In this document: positions 16,213 to 24,645 of the stretch, one piece after another | Layout of the letters: every line of letters begins with the position of its first letter | Position numbering within the stretch: the stretch's first letter is position 1 | Source of the DNA: Rhodobacter capsulatus | GTDB taxonomy: Bacteria; Pseudomonadota; Alphaproteobacteria; Rhodobacterales; Rhodobacteraceae | Direction of reading: 5' to 3' | DNA length: 64,000 nt | NCBI RefSeq assembly: GCF_003254295.1 | Contig: NZ_QKZO01000006.1 | Coordinates: 142,819 to 206,818, forward strand | Notes under the pieces: generated by a model | What the model was told of the DNA's origin: nothing | Databases searched by the model: none | Seen by the model: only the letters and a program-made list of their open reading frames with translations | Made by a program: the position numbers and the translations under genes

Positions 16213-16857
16213 TCAGAACGGAATCACCGCCCCGTCATAGCTTTCGAAACAGCCCGAATTGGTCAGGTTGAGCGCGTCGAACCGCGTCGTCAGCCCGGAC
16301 ACCGATTGCGCCACGGTGATCTCGGCCTGCGGCCCGCCCATGTCGGTCTTCACCCAGCCGGGGTGATAGATGCCGACCGCGATCCCCTCGGGGCGCAGAT
16401 CGGTGGCCAGGTTGCGGCCCAGGTTCAGCACCGCCGCCTTCGACGCGCGATAGATGTAGCTGCCGCCGGGCGCGCGGGCATCCGAGCCCATCGCCGAGGA
16501 CAGGATCGCCACCTTGCCATGCGCCGCGCGCAGGTTCGGCAACAGCGCCTGGATCGTCAGGAACACGCCCATGACGTTGGTCGAGAAACTGCGCGCCCAA
16601 AGCATCGGCGCATAGCCGTTTTCCAGCGACTGCCCCAGATCGGCATAGACCCCGGCATTGCAGACCAGAAGCCCGATCGGCAGCCCGTTCAGCCGCCGCG
16701 CCAATTCCCTGACGCTCTCGGGCTGGGTGACGTCGAGCGGCAGCAGATCGCCCTCGGGATTGCGCGCGGTGCCGAAGGCCGCGGTGTCGGTGTGGCGGTA
16801 ATGGGCCAGAAGCGCGGCGCCGATGCCGCGGTTCGCCCCGGTGATGAGAACTGTCAT
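16213..16857 (-). CDS. Short-chain dehydrogenase/reductase
   Basis: NAD(P)-dependent oxidoreductase of 214 residues. Rossmann start MTVLITGANRGIGAALL (TGxxxGIG), NAG at CNAGVY, catalytic Ser in LSSAMGS and the YRASK (YxxxK) pair. The short length, the absent C-terminal extension and the GWVKTDMGG block resemble the C-factor (CsgA)-like SDR group. The ATG at 16857 has an AGGAGG site 6 nt upstream, so the eight-residue longer start is not needed. It lies 56 bp downstream of the DUF1178 gene, probably the same transcript. The substrate is unknown. Confidence 0.88.
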   Translation of the reverse strand: MTVLITGANRGIGAALLAHYRHTDTAAFGTARNPEGDLLPLDVTQPESVRELARRLNGLPIGLLVCNAGVYADLGQSLENGYAPMLWARSFSTNVMGVFLTIQALLPNLRAAHGKVAILSSAMGSDARAPGGSYIYRASKAAVLNLGRNLATDLRPEGIAVGIYHPGWVKTDMGGPQAEITVAQSVSGLTTRFDALNLTNSGCFESYDGAVIPF

Positions 16858-16913
16858 GGTCGCCTCCTGTCCGGCCATCATGGCCAGCCTTCAGGCAAGC
16901 GCAAGGACCTGAA

Positions 16914-17375
16914 TCAATTCCGCGACCTTTTGGGCAAAAAGGGCAGCGGCATCACGGGGATACCATCATCCAGAAGCGCCTTGGCCTCATCAAGCCGGGC
17001 CTCGCCATGGATCGCGCGTTCGGGCATGGCGCCCTCATGCATCGCGCGGGCTTCCGCGACGAAATTGACGCCGACATAATCGGAATTGGCCTCGACCGCC
17101 TGACGCATCGCGGCAAAGGCCTCCTCGATGCCGGTCTGCGGCGCGCTCAGCGGCGCCTCCGCCCCGGCCCCGGCTCTGGCCTCGGGCGCGGCCGCGGCGG
17201 CGGCCTTGCGCGCCGGGCGCACGGCGGGCGCCATCAGCGCCTTGTCGACCGTGGTCGAGCCGCAGATGGTGCAACTGACCATGCCGCGCGCCTGCAGCGC
17301 CTCATAGGCCGCAGCCGAGGCGAACCAGCTGTCGAAGCTGTGCTCCTTGTCGCATTTCAGGGTGTAGCGGATCAT
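16914..17375 (-). CDS. DUF1178 family protein
   Basis: 153-residue protein of unknown function. It opens with MIRYTLKCDKEHSFDSWF, typical of DUF1178, and has a zinc-ribbon-like layout of C8 plus CTIC (C-x2-C) near residue 35, as in small metal-binding proteins. An Ala-rich linker (about 50-80) separates it from a helical C-terminal part (EEAFAAMRQAVEANSDYVGVNF). In related bacteria this gene often follows a carbon-nitrogen hydrolase gene; none is here. Upstream of the SDR gene on the same strand. Confidence 0.85.
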   Translation of the reverse strand: MIRYTLKCDKEHSFDSWFASAAAYEALQARGMVSCTICGSTTVDKALMAPAVRPARKAAAAAAPEARAGAGAEAPLSAPQTGIEEAFAAMRQAVEANSDYVGVNFVAEARAMHEGAMPERAIHGEARLDEAKALLDDGIPVMPLPFLPKRSRN

Positions 17376-17477
17376 CGTCGGGCCCGTTTCGAAGGCTCAC
17401 ATCTGACAGGCTCGGCCCGGAAATTGCAAGCGCCGTCGCAAAACCCCGAAGCCCCGCAACCGCGGCGACACCTCCCC

Positions 17478-17508
17478 CTTCATCTTGCCCAAAATATCCC
17501 GGGGGGTC
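17478..17508 (-). repeat. GATATTTG-core element, site 3
   Basis: Minus-orientation copy (on the plus strand CATCTTGCCCAAAATATCCC then GGGGGG). It lies about 100 bp past the gabD stop and upstream of the DUF1178 gene, so here it is between two minus-strand genes. A CGTCCAT/ATGGACG inverted repeat follows toward gabD. Confidence 0.65.
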
Positions 17509-17569
17509 GTCCATTGGGGCGCCATCAGTTCAAGACCCGATGGACGACGGGCGGAGCCCCCGGCGGGTC

Positions 17570-17591
17570 GCCTCGGGCGCAAGCCCGAGGC
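17570..17591 (-). terminator. GCAA-loop hairpin downstream of gabD
   Basis: Perfect 9-bp stem GCCTCGGGC/GCCCGAGGC closed by GCAA (TTGC on the transcribed strand), 16 bp past the gabD stop. No T run follows, so intrinsic termination is uncertain. Confidence 0.45.
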
Positions 17592-17607
17592 GAAATCCGC
17601 AGCGCCC

Positions 17608-19086
17608 TCAGATCGACAGACAGATGTATTTCAGTTCCAGATAATCCTCGACGCCGTGATGGCTGCCCTCGCGACCCAGGCCCGATTGCTTGACCCCGCC
17701 AAAGGGCGCCACCTCGGTCGAGATGATCCCGGTGTTCACGCCGACGATGCCGTATTCCAGCCCCTCCTGCACCCGGGTGATCCGGCCGACGTCGCGGGCA
17801 TAGAAATAGGAGGCCAGACCGAAGATCGTGGCATTGGCCTTTTCGATCACCTCCGCCTCGGTCTCGAATTTGAACAAGGGCGCGACCGGGCCGAAGGTTT
17901 CTTCGGTCGCGACTTTCATCTCCTGCGTGACGCCGGTGACGACGGTCGGCTGGAAGAAGGTGCCGCCCAGTTCGTGCCGCGCGCCGCCGGTGACGATGGT
18001 GCCGCCGCCCGCCACCACATCGGCGATATGGTCCTCGACCTTTTCGACTGCCTCGGCCGAGATCAGCGGCCCGGTGGTCACGCCGTCTTTCAGCCCGTCA
18101 CCCACGGTCAGCTTGCGCACCGCCGCCGCCAGCTTCCCGGCAAAGGCATCATAAACCCCCGCCTGCACATAGATCCGGTTCGCGCAGACGCAGGTCTGGC
18201 CGTTGTTGCGGAACTTCGACATCATCGCGCCCTCGACCGCCGCATCCAGATCGGCGTCGTCGAAGACGATGAAGGGCGCGTTGCCGCCCAGCTCCATCGA
18301 GCATTTCATCACCTGTTCCGCCGCCTGCCGCATCAGGATGCGGCCGACCTCGGTCGAGCCGGTGAAGGTCAGCTTCCGCACCGCATGATTTTCGCAAAAT
18401 TCCTTGCCGATGTCGGAGGCGCGCGAGGAGGTGATGACCGAAAGGATCCCCTTCGGCAGACCGGCGCGCTCGCCCAGAAGCGCCATCGCCAGCGCCGAAA
18501 GCGGGGTTTCCGACGCCGGACGGCAGACAAAGCCGCAGCCCACCGCGATCGCCGGACCGGCCTTGCGCGCGATCATCGCATTCGGGAAGTTCCAGGGCGT
18601 GATCGACCCCACCACCCCGATCGGCTGTTTCAGCACGGTGATGCGCTTGTCGCGCATGTGTCCCGGGATCGTCTCGCCGTAGATGCGCTTGGCTTCCTCG
18701 CCGAACCATTCGATGAACGACGCGCCATAGGCGATCTCGCCGCGGGCCTCGGGCAGGGGCTTACCCATTTCGGCGGTCAGGATCAGCGCCAGATCCTCCT
18801 GGTTCGCCATCATCAGCTCGAACCATTTGCGCATCACCGCGGCGCGTTCCTTGCCGGTGCGGGCGGCCCAGTCCTTCATCGCGACCTCGGCGGCCCTGAT
18901 GGCGCGGGCGGTCTCCTCCCGGCTCAGATCGGGCACGGTGCAGATCACGTCGCCGCGGGCCGGGTTCGTCACCGCGAAGGTCTTGCCGTCCTCGGCATCG
19001 ACCCACTCCCCGGCGACAAGCGCCCGGGTGCACAGAAGGCTCGGATCCTTGAGCAGCGATTTCAGATTGGTGGCGGTGTCGAGCAT
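17608..19086 (-). CDS. gabD: NAD(P)-dependent succinate-semialdehyde dehydrogenase
   Basis: Oxidises succinate semialdehyde to succinate, the last step of the GABA shunt. 492 residues of the aldehyde dehydrogenase superfamily with GSITPWNFPNAM, FTGSTEVGRIL, the catalytic Glu in MELGGNAPFIV and Cys in NNGQTCVCANRIY. The GabD subgroup is supported by EVAPFGGVKQSGLGREGS near the end. The usual Lys of VLKPA is Arg here (VCRPASETPLSA), which may affect NAD/NADP preference (inference). The ATG at 19086 is preferred over 19098 and 19125 because homology begins there, although no strong SD is seen. No gabT is adjacent. Confidence 0.88.
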   Translation of the reverse strand: MLDTATNLKSLLKDPSLLCTRALVAGEWVDAEDGKTFAVTNPARGDVICTVPDLSREETARAIRAAEVAMKDWAARTGKERAAVMRKWFELMMANQEDLALILTAEMGKPLPEARGEIAYGASFIEWFGEEAKRIYGETIPGHMRDKRITVLKQPIGVVGSITPWNFPNAMIARKAGPAIAVGCGFVCRPASETPLSALAMALLGERAGLPKGILSVITSSRASDIGKEFCENHAVRKLTFTGSTEVGRILMRQAAEQVMKCSMELGGNAPFIVFDDADLDAAVEGAMMSKFRNNGQTCVCANRIYVQAGVYDAFAGKLAAAVRKLTVGDGLKDGVTTGPLISAEAVEKVEDHIADVVAGGGTIVTGGARHELGGTFFQPTVVTGVTQEMKVATEETFGPVAPLFKFETEAEVIEKANATIFGLASYFYARDVGRITRVQEGLEYGIVGVNTGIISTEVAPFGGVKQSGLGREGSHHGVEDYLELKYICLSI

Positions 19087-19174
19087 GGCGCATCTCATGG
19101 TTTGAGGGATATGAGAGGGAAGCACGGGGCGGCGCGGATGTAAATTGGCCGCCGTGGAAAGAAAGGGTGAGGAA

Positions 19175-19948
19175 GTGACCGATCTGGACGATGCCTATGC
19201 CAATATGCCTTACATCCCGGGGGGCGCCGACTATCCGGCCCGCTGGGCCAGGGCCGCAGCCGATTATCGCGACGAGGCGATGATGGTGCAGGTGGGCTAT
19301 GGCCCCGGGGTGCGGCGGCAGATCGACCTGTTTTTGCCGATGGGCGGGCAGAAGGGGCTGATCATCTTCGTGCATGGCGGCTACTGGATGAAGTTTTCCC
19401 CGCAGGATTTCTCGCATCTGGCCAAGGGCGCGGTCGAGGCGGGCTGGGTGGTGGCGATGCCCGGCTATGATCTGGCGCCCGGGATGCGGATCGAGCAGAT
19501 CACCGCGCTGATCGCGATGGCGGTGGCGGAACTGGCGCGCCGCTTCAGCGGGCCGATCCGGCTGGTCGGCCATTCGGCGGGGGGGCATCTGGTGGCGCGG
19601 ATGCTGGCGCCGGGGATGCTGCCTGACGAGGTGGCGAAGCGGATCGAAAAGGTGGTGCCGATCTCGCCGGTGTCGGATCTGGCGCCGCTTCTGCGGACCT
19701 CGATGAACGAGACCCTGCGACTGGATGCGGCCGAAGCCGCGCGCGAAAGCCCGGTGCATCAGCCGGTGCCCGGGGTGCCGGTGCATGTCTGGGTCGGCGC
19801 GGAGGAGCGTCCGGTCTTCCTCGAGCAGGCGCGGGGGCTGGCCGAGGCCTGGGCCTGTCCGCTGACGATCGAGCCGGGGCGGCACCATTTCGACGTGATC
19901 GAGGGGCTGGAAGCCGAAAGCCCGCTGCTGGCTGCCCTGATCGGCTAG
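19175..19948 (+). CDS. Alpha/beta hydrolase, kynurenine formamidase-like
   Basis: 257-residue cytoplasmic hydrolase. It has the oxyanion-hole motif HGGYW, the nucleophile elbow GHSAGG and the late histidine in GRHHFDVIEGL. HGGYW and this length are typical of the arylformamidase (KynB/AFMID-type) group, which hydrolyses N-formylkynurenine, but no other tryptophan-degradation gene is nearby, so another esterase role is possible. The GTG at 19175 follows GGGTGAGGA; an upstream TTG at 19145 is also in frame. Divergent from gabD across 88 bp. Confidence 0.75.
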   Translation: MTDLDDAYANMPYIPGGADYPARWARAAADYRDEAMMVQVGYGPGVRRQIDLFLPMGGQKGLIIFVHGGYWMKFSPQDFSHLAKGAVEAGWVVAMPGYDLAPGMRIEQITALIAMAVAELARRFSGPIRLVGHSAGGHLVARMLAPGMLPDEVAKRIEKVVPISPVSDLAPLLRTSMNETLRLDAAEAARESPVHQPVPGVPVHVWVGAEERPVFLEQARGLAEAWACPLTIEPGRHHFDVIEGLEAESPLLAALIG

Positions 19949-19996
19949 GGGGGCGCTGCCCCCCAGACCCCCCGGGATATTTGCGGCAAGATGAAA
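19947..19996 (+). repeat. GATATTTG-core element, site 4
   Basis: The cleanest copy: hairpin GGGGGGCGCTGCCCCCC, then ACCCCCCGGGATATTTG and GCAAGATGAAA. It fills the convergent gap between the alpha/beta hydrolase (its stop codon lies inside the hairpin start) and the P1 peptidase gene. Confidence 0.75.
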
Positions 19997-20000
19997 GGGA

Positions 20001-20987
20001 TCAGCGCAGGTCTTGCCAGCAGGGTTGCAGATCGCCCGGATGGGGCGTGGCGGCGAAGACCGCGCGGGCGATGGCGCGGGCAAGGCAGGCGCTGGCGGCA
20101 TGGCCAAGCTGGAACGGATCGGTGATCGGGTCCGTCAGCGGCTTGGCGCCCGTGGCCGCGGCAAAGACCAGATCGCCATCAAGCGGCGTGTGGCTGGGCA
20201 CCAGCGCGCGGGCCATGCCGTCATGCGCCGCGACGGCCAGCCGATGCGCCTGTGCCTTGCTCAGCGCCGCATCGGTGGCGACGATGGCGATGGTCGTGGC
20301 CTCGCCCATGCGTTTCATCGGCAGCGGCTCGGCCGAGGCCGGAGAGAGGGGCGCGGGGCCGAGGCCACCGAATTCGGCGCCCAATTCCCAAGGCGCGGCC
20401 CAGAAATGCCGCGTCTCGCCCACGGTGGCCGAGCCGAGCGCATTCACCGCCACCAGCGCGCCGACGGTGAAACCGCTGTCGAGCACCGCCGAGGCCGAGC
20501 CGAGCCCGCCTTTGAGCCGGCCCGTCAGCGCGCCGAAACCCGCGCCCGCGCTGCCGATGGCGAAATCTTCCGCCGCCGCGGCAAGGGCGGCGCGGCCCAG
20601 CCCCGCATAGGGGTTTTCCGCCCAGTCCTTGTCGCCGCCGTTCAGAAGATCGAACAGGATCGCCGCGGGCACGATCGGCACAAGCGCCGGGCCGACGGCA
20701 AAGCCGCGCCCCATCGCCCGCAGCCCCGCCATCACCCCCGACGCCGCGTCCAGACCAAAGGCCGAGCCACCCGAAAGCACCAGCGCATCGACGCTTTCCA
20801 CCAGCTTGTCGGGGGCAAGCAGGTCGGTTTCCCGCGTGCCCGGGGCGCCCCCCATCACATGTACGGCGGCGGTGAAGGGACGCTCCGCCGTCAGCACGGT
20901 GACGCCCGAACGCAGCGCCGCGTCATGGGCCGTGCCGACCCGCAGCCCGGCGACATCGGTGATCAGATTGCGCGGTCCGGGTTTCAT
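20001..20987 (-). CDS. P1 family (DmpA/NylC-type) peptidase
   Basis: 328-residue Ntn-hydrolase-like enzyme of the P1 family, which processes itself into two chains and acts as aminopeptidase or amide hydrolase. Recognisable blocks are NLITDVAGLRVGTA at the start, LSGGSAFGLDAA, VAVNALGSATVG, and GEATTIAIVATDA, where a Thr is the expected new N-terminal nucleophile, by analogy with NylC (NTTLGVVATNA). The ATG at 20987 has a GGAGGG site; the in-frame extension to 21077 is not family-like. The substrate is unknown. The GNAT gene lies 86 bp upstream on the same strand. Confidence 0.85.
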   Translation of the reverse strand: MKPGPRNLITDVAGLRVGTAHDAALRSGVTVLTAERPFTAAVHVMGGAPGTRETDLLAPDKLVESVDALVLSGGSAFGLDAASGVMAGLRAMGRGFAVGPALVPIVPAAILFDLLNGGDKDWAENPYAGLGRAALAAAAEDFAIGSAGAGFGALTGRLKGGLGSASAVLDSGFTVGALVAVNALGSATVGETRHFWAAPWELGAEFGGLGPAPLSPASAEPLPMKRMGEATTIAIVATDAALSKAQAHRLAVAAHDGMARALVPSHTPLDGDLVFAAATGAKPLTDPITDPFQLGHAASACLARAIARAVFAATPHPGDLQPCWQDLR

Positions 20988-21073
20988 GCGCGGCCCTCCC
21001 TTTGGCTTTCCTTTGGTCCCGACGATCACCACGGTCCCGCCCCCCGCCCGAGGCGAGAGGCGCCCGGGCCGCA

Positions 21074-21658
21074 TCACAAGGGCCGCTCCATCGCCACGGC
21101 GGTACGATAGCCGAAGATCGCCGCCGTCAGCCAGCGATCGACACGGCCCGTCACCGCAAAGCCGAGACGGTGGTAAAGCGCCTTTGCCCGCAGGTTTTCA
21201 TCCACCACGTCAAGCCGCAGCACGCGGTAGCCGCGGGCCTGCGCCTCGGCACAAAGCGCCTCGATCAGCGCCGCGCCGAGCCCTCTGCCCCGCATCGGCT
21301 CGGTCACCGCGAAACCGTCGACGCAAAGCGTGCCCTGCGCCAGATCCTGCGCCAGCGCCTGCAGGGCCAGGCCGCGCCAGAACCCGCCGAACCGGCCATA
21401 GACCGCCCGCAGATCGGCGCGGTCACCGCCGACAAAGGCGCCGTCGCGGGTGCGAAAGCCGATCACCCCCAGCACATGGCCGCGCGCATCCACCGCCGCG
21501 ATCATGTGGGCGGGGTCGATCACCCGCTCGATGAAGGCCATCGCCTTGACCTCGGGCCCCATCACCCGGCCCAGCTTCGCCCCGAAGGCGCGCCAGTAAA
21601 GCGCCGCCGCCTCGGCCCGCTGATCCGCCGTCAGCCCCTGAAGAAGCCGAACCTTCAT
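21074..21658 (-). CDS. GNAT family N-acetyltransferase
   Basis: 194-residue acetyl-CoA-dependent N-acetyltransferase. Motif A is clear (VTEPMRGRGLGAALIEALCAEA, residues about 115-136, with RGRGLG binding the pantetheine phosphate), followed by RLDVVDENLRAKALYHRLGF typical of motif B. The N-terminal half (LYWRAFGAKLGRVMGPEVKA) is found in a subset of Rhodobacteraceae GNATs. The ATG at 21658 begins the conserved region. The acceptor is unknown. It may share a transcript with the P1 peptidase, but the pairing says little. Confidence 0.85.
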   Translation of the reverse strand: MKVRLLQGLTADQRAEAAALYWRAFGAKLGRVMGPEVKAMAFIERVIDPAHMIAAVDARGHVLGVIGFRTRDGAFVGGDRADLRAVYGRFGGFWRGLALQALAQDLAQGTLCVDGFAVTEPMRGRGLGAALIEALCAEAQARGYRVLRLDVVDENLRAKALYHRLGFAVTGRVDRWLTAAIFGYRTAVAMERPL

Positions 21659-21791
21659 GCCCCCGCCCCCGGTCCGAGAATTGCGCCCGATACAATCGCC
21701 CGCTTGGTGCCTTGCGGGGCTGCCCCTAGAACTCGCGCATCCCTTCCCCTCAGACAAGCCCCGCCAGACAAGCCCCCCGGGAAAAGCCTCG

Positions 21792-22511
21792 ATGACCGCC
21801 CCAAGCCCCCTGTCCTCCGCCTATTGGCGCGGCTGCCGCCAAGGTCTGCCCTTCGTCCTGGTGATCCTGCCCTTCGGCCTGCTGTTCGGCGTCGCGGGCA
21901 CCGAGGCCGGGCTGTCGCTGGCCGAGGTGATGGGCTTTTCGATCCTGGTGATCGCCGGGGCCTCGCAATTCACCGCGGTGCAGCTGATGACCGATCACGC
22001 CAGCACGGTGATGGTGATCCTGGCTTCGCTGGCGGTAAACCTGCGGATGGCGATGTATTCCGCCTCGCTGGCGCCGCATCTGGGAGCGGCGCCAAGCTGG
22101 GCCCGGGCGCTGGTGGCCTATTTCATGGTCGATCAGGTCTTTGCGCTGGCCAATGCCGAGTATGAGCGCGCGCCGAAACAGAGCCTGGCCGAAAAGCTTG
22201 CCTATTACGCCGGGGCCTGCACGCCGGTCTGTCCGCTCTGGTATGTCGCCACGCTGGCCGGGGCCTGGCTGGGCAAGGCGATCCCGCCCGCCTTCGCGCT
22301 GGATTTCGCGGTGCCGGTGACATTCCTTGCGATGATCGCGCCGATGCTGCGGTCGCTGCCGCATCTGGTCGCCGCGGCGGTCTCGATCGTGATGGCGCTG
22401 GCGTTTTCGGTCCTGCCCGCGGGCACCGGGCTGATCCTGGCCGCGCTTTGCGCGATGGCGGCGGGGGCGCAGACCGAGCTTTGGCTGATCCGCCGGAGGG
22501 CCGCGCAATGA
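21792..22511 (+). CDS. azlC: AzlC family branched-chain amino acid exporter, large subunit
   Basis: Inner-membrane permease that, with AzlD, exports branched-chain amino acids or related small molecules. 239 residues with the N-terminal block GLPFVLVILPFGLLFGVAGTEAG, then ASQFTAVQLM and about seven hydrophobic segments. The ATG at 21792 is preferred; the frame extends upstream through the gap to the GNAT gene without similarity. The stop overlaps azlD as ATGA, which supports a two-subunit complex. Confidence 0.92.
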   Translation: MTAPSPLSSAYWRGCRQGLPFVLVILPFGLLFGVAGTEAGLSLAEVMGFSILVIAGASQFTAVQLMTDHASTVMVILASLAVNLRMAMYSASLAPHLGAAPSWARALVAYFMVDQVFALANAEYERAPKQSLAEKLAYYAGACTPVCPLWYVATLAGAWLGKAIPPAFALDFAVPVTFLAMIAPMLRSLPHLVAAAVSIVMALAFSVLPAGTGLILAALCAMAAGAQTELWLIRRRAAQ

Positions 22512-22849
22512 CCGTTGCAGAGCTTTACGGCAGCCCGACGATCTGGCTGATCATCCTGGCGCTGGGCATCGGCACTTTCGTGCTGCGCTATTCCTTTCTG
22601 GGCTGGATCGGCAACCGGCCGCTGCCCGAATGGGCGTTGCGGCATCTGCGCTATACCGCCGTCGCGGTGCTGCCCGGCCTTGTCGCGCCGCTTGTCCTTT
22701 GGCCTGCGGCGACGGACGGCCAGCCCGATCCGGCGCGGCTGATCGCGGCCGGGGCGACGCTGGCCGTGGGGCTGGCCAGCCGCAACACCTTGGCCGCGAT
22801 CCTCGGCGGCCTGACGTCGCTTTATCTGGCGCTCTGGCTTTTGGGCTGA
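22508..22849 (+). CDS. azlD: AzlD family branched-chain amino acid exporter, small subunit
   Basis: 113-residue membrane protein with three or four hydrophobic segments, partner of AzlC. Family features are the opening TIWLIILALGIGTFVLRYSFL and the RNTLAAILGG segment. The start codon lies inside the azlC stop (ATGA), as in most azlCD pairs. It ends 6 bp from the convergent lipoprotein gene. Confidence 0.9.
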   Translation: MTVAELYGSPTIWLIILALGIGTFVLRYSFLGWIGNRPLPEWALRHLRYTAVAVLPGLVAPLVLWPAATDGQPDPARLIAAGATLAVGLASRNTLAAILGGLTSLYLALWLLG

Positions 22850-22855
22850 GCCCGG

Positions 22856-23485
22856 TCACTCGGACTTGCCGAACCCCGTGCCATGCCGCACCGGCGCCTG
22901 CTGGATCATCAGCACGCCGGAATTGTCGTCGGGATCATTGTCGAAATGATCCTCGGTCACCACGCCCGGCAACTGCCCGAAGGCCTTCGAGAGCTTCAAG
23001 GGCGAGCTGGTCGCCGGGATGCTTTCAAAGCCCGGGATCGACCGCAGCACCGAGGAGGTGTCATTGGCGCACATCATTTTCGCCACCGCGCCGTTCGACT
23101 GCACCCGCGCCAGAAGCGCCGCGGCCTGCTGCGGGGTCACGGCCAGGCGCTGTTCGCGCACATACCAGGATTCGCGGGCGTGATAATCGATGTAGAACTT
23201 GTACATCCGCTCGGTGATGCCGAAATCGACATCGTTCCGTTCCGGCACCGAGGGGTGATACCAGGTCCCGGCCGGGTCGAAGATCACCCGCTCCTGCCCG
23301 TCGATCATCAGCGCCGAATGGCCGCCCGCCCCGGTATTGGTGGAAATCACCGTGAACAGCGTCACCGAGGGCGGATTGCCGGTCGAAAACCGCGCGGCCT
23401 GCACCGCCTCGTCCGGGGCCCATTTCGGTTCGGCACAGGCGGCCAGCGCAAGCGGCAGGACCAGACAGGAAAGAAGGCGGCGCAT
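22856..23485 (-). CDS. Conserved lipoprotein, possible permuted papain-like fold
   Basis: 209-residue envelope lipoprotein with a signal ending LALAAC (Cys17). The body has GAGGHSALMIDG near residues 53-64 and MMCANDTSS near 138-146. A His followed later by a Cys in such contexts is the arrangement of circularly permuted papain-like (NlpC/P60-LRAT-type) hydrolases, with WYHPSVPERND between. That reading is inference from motif order. I do not recognise a named family. Aromatic-rich YKFYIDYHARESWYV suggests a surface patch. The gene stands alone between azlD and the MBL hydrolase. Confidence 0.6.
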   Translation of the reverse strand: MRRLLSCLVLPLALAACAEPKWAPDEAVQAARFSTGNPPSVTLFTVISTNTGAGGHSALMIDGQERVIFDPAGTWYHPSVPERNDVDFGITERMYKFYIDYHARESWYVREQRLAVTPQQAAALLARVQSNGAVAKMMCANDTSSVLRSIPGFESIPATSSPLKLSKAFGQLPGVVTEDHFDNDPDDNSGVLMIQQAPVRHGTGFGKSE

Positions 23486-23613
23486 CCGGGGACCCCTCGG
23501 CGGCAGGAAATGAACGTCGAAAGGGGGTTAAGCACGCCCCGCGGGCAGGGGCAACCGGCCGCGCGGACCACGGGCGCGTTTTCCCGAAAAGTGTCTATTC
23601 GGCGCCACGGGCC

Positions 23614-24645
23614 TCAGGCGGACCAGAGCCAGACGCCGTCGCGGGCCTGCCGGGTGATCTCGCCGCGCAGGAACAGGTGGTTGAGATGCGCCACCGCCTC
23701 GACCAGCGCCATGCCATATTCCGCCTCGCCGACCGGCCGCTTGAACAGCACCGGGAAACAGTCGGTGGCGCTGCGCGGGGCCTCGGCCAGAACCGCGCGC
23801 AAGCGGGCGAGCGCGCCCTCGTGGTTCTCGATCATCTGGTGCAGGCGCAGCGGCAGGCCAAGAAAGGGCAGCTTGTGACCGGGCAGGATCAGCTGATCTT
23901 CGCGCGCCAGCGGCTGGAAGGCACGGCAGGCGGCCAGCCAGTCGGCCACCGGATCGGCGAGCGGCTCGGTCGCATAGGCGCCCAGATTTGCGGAAATCCC
24001 GGGCAGAAGCTGATCGCCGCCGAGGATCAGCCCGTCGTCCTCGCTCCAGAGCGTGGCGTGATCGGGCGCATGGCCCTGGCCGATCCGCACCCGCCAGCGC
24101 CGCCCGGCGGCGTGGATCAGATCGCCCTCGACCATGTTGCGAAAGCCAAGCGGCAGCGGATGCACGCAATCGGCAAAGTTGAAGGGCCGTTCCTGCGCCC
24201 GCCGCGCCAACAGGTCGGGGTCCATCCCCGCGGCTTTCCAGAAGGCCAGCGTTTCGGGCACCGGCAGGGGCTGTTCATCCAGCATCAGCATGCGGGCAAA
24301 AAGCCAGCTCGTCCGCGTCGTCCAAAGCTCGGCACCGCGGGCCTGCAGCCAGCCCGCCAGACCGATGTGATCGGGGTGGTAATGGGTGACGATGACGCGC
24401 GTGACCGGCTTGCCCGCCAGCGGCCCATCCAGCGCCTGTTGCAAGGCCGCGCGGCAGGCGCGGCTGTCGATGCCGGGATCAACGAGCGTCCAGCCGTCGC
24501 CGTCATCCAGCGCGTAAGCATTGACGTGATCAAGCGCCATCGGCAGCGGCAGGCGCAGCCAAAGCACGCCCTCGGCGACCTCCAGGGGCTCGCCGAAGGC
24601 GGGGGCGGTTTCAAAGGGGAAGCTCAGACCGGATCGTTGTTTCAT
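23614..24645 (-). CDS. MBL-fold metallo-hydrolase
   Basis: 343-residue metallo-beta-lactamase superfamily hydrolase with the metal site THYHPDHIG (His88, His90, Asp92, His93), followed by a GQGHAPDHATLW His and GGDQLLPG Asp as further ligands. The C-terminal 100 residues form a helical winged-helix-like extension as in LACTB2/glyoxalase II-like proteins. Its start overlaps the acyl-CoA dehydrogenase stop by 4 bp (ATGA), so it is coexpressed with that gene and may act on a CoA-thioester or related product (inference). Confidence 0.85.
   Translation of the reverse strand: MKQRSGLSFPFETAPAFGEPLEVAEGVLWLRLPLPMALDHVNAYALDDGDGWTLVDPGIDSRACRAALQQALDGPLAGKPVTRVIVTHYHPDHIGLAGWLQARGAELWTTRTSWLFARMLMLDEQPLPVPETLAFWKAAGMDPDLLARRAQERPFNFADCVHPLPLGFRNMVEGDLIHAAGRRWRVRIGQGHAPDHATLWSEDDGLILGGDQLLPGISANLGAYATEPLADPVADWLAACRAFQPLAREDQLILPGHKLPFLGLPLRLHQMIENHEGALARLRAVLAEAPRSATDCFPVLFKRPVGEAEYGMALVEAVAHLNHLFLRGEITRQARDGVWLWSA

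Noticed and set aside
17525-17560. tRNA-like T-loop GTTCAAGACC near 17530
   Set aside because: No acceptor stem, anticodon arm or CCA-compatible fold around it; part of an inverted repeat near the gabD end.
17485-19143. 552-codon plus-strand frame opposite gabD
   Set aside because: Antisense shadow; the minus-strand aldehyde dehydrogenase motifs are unambiguous.
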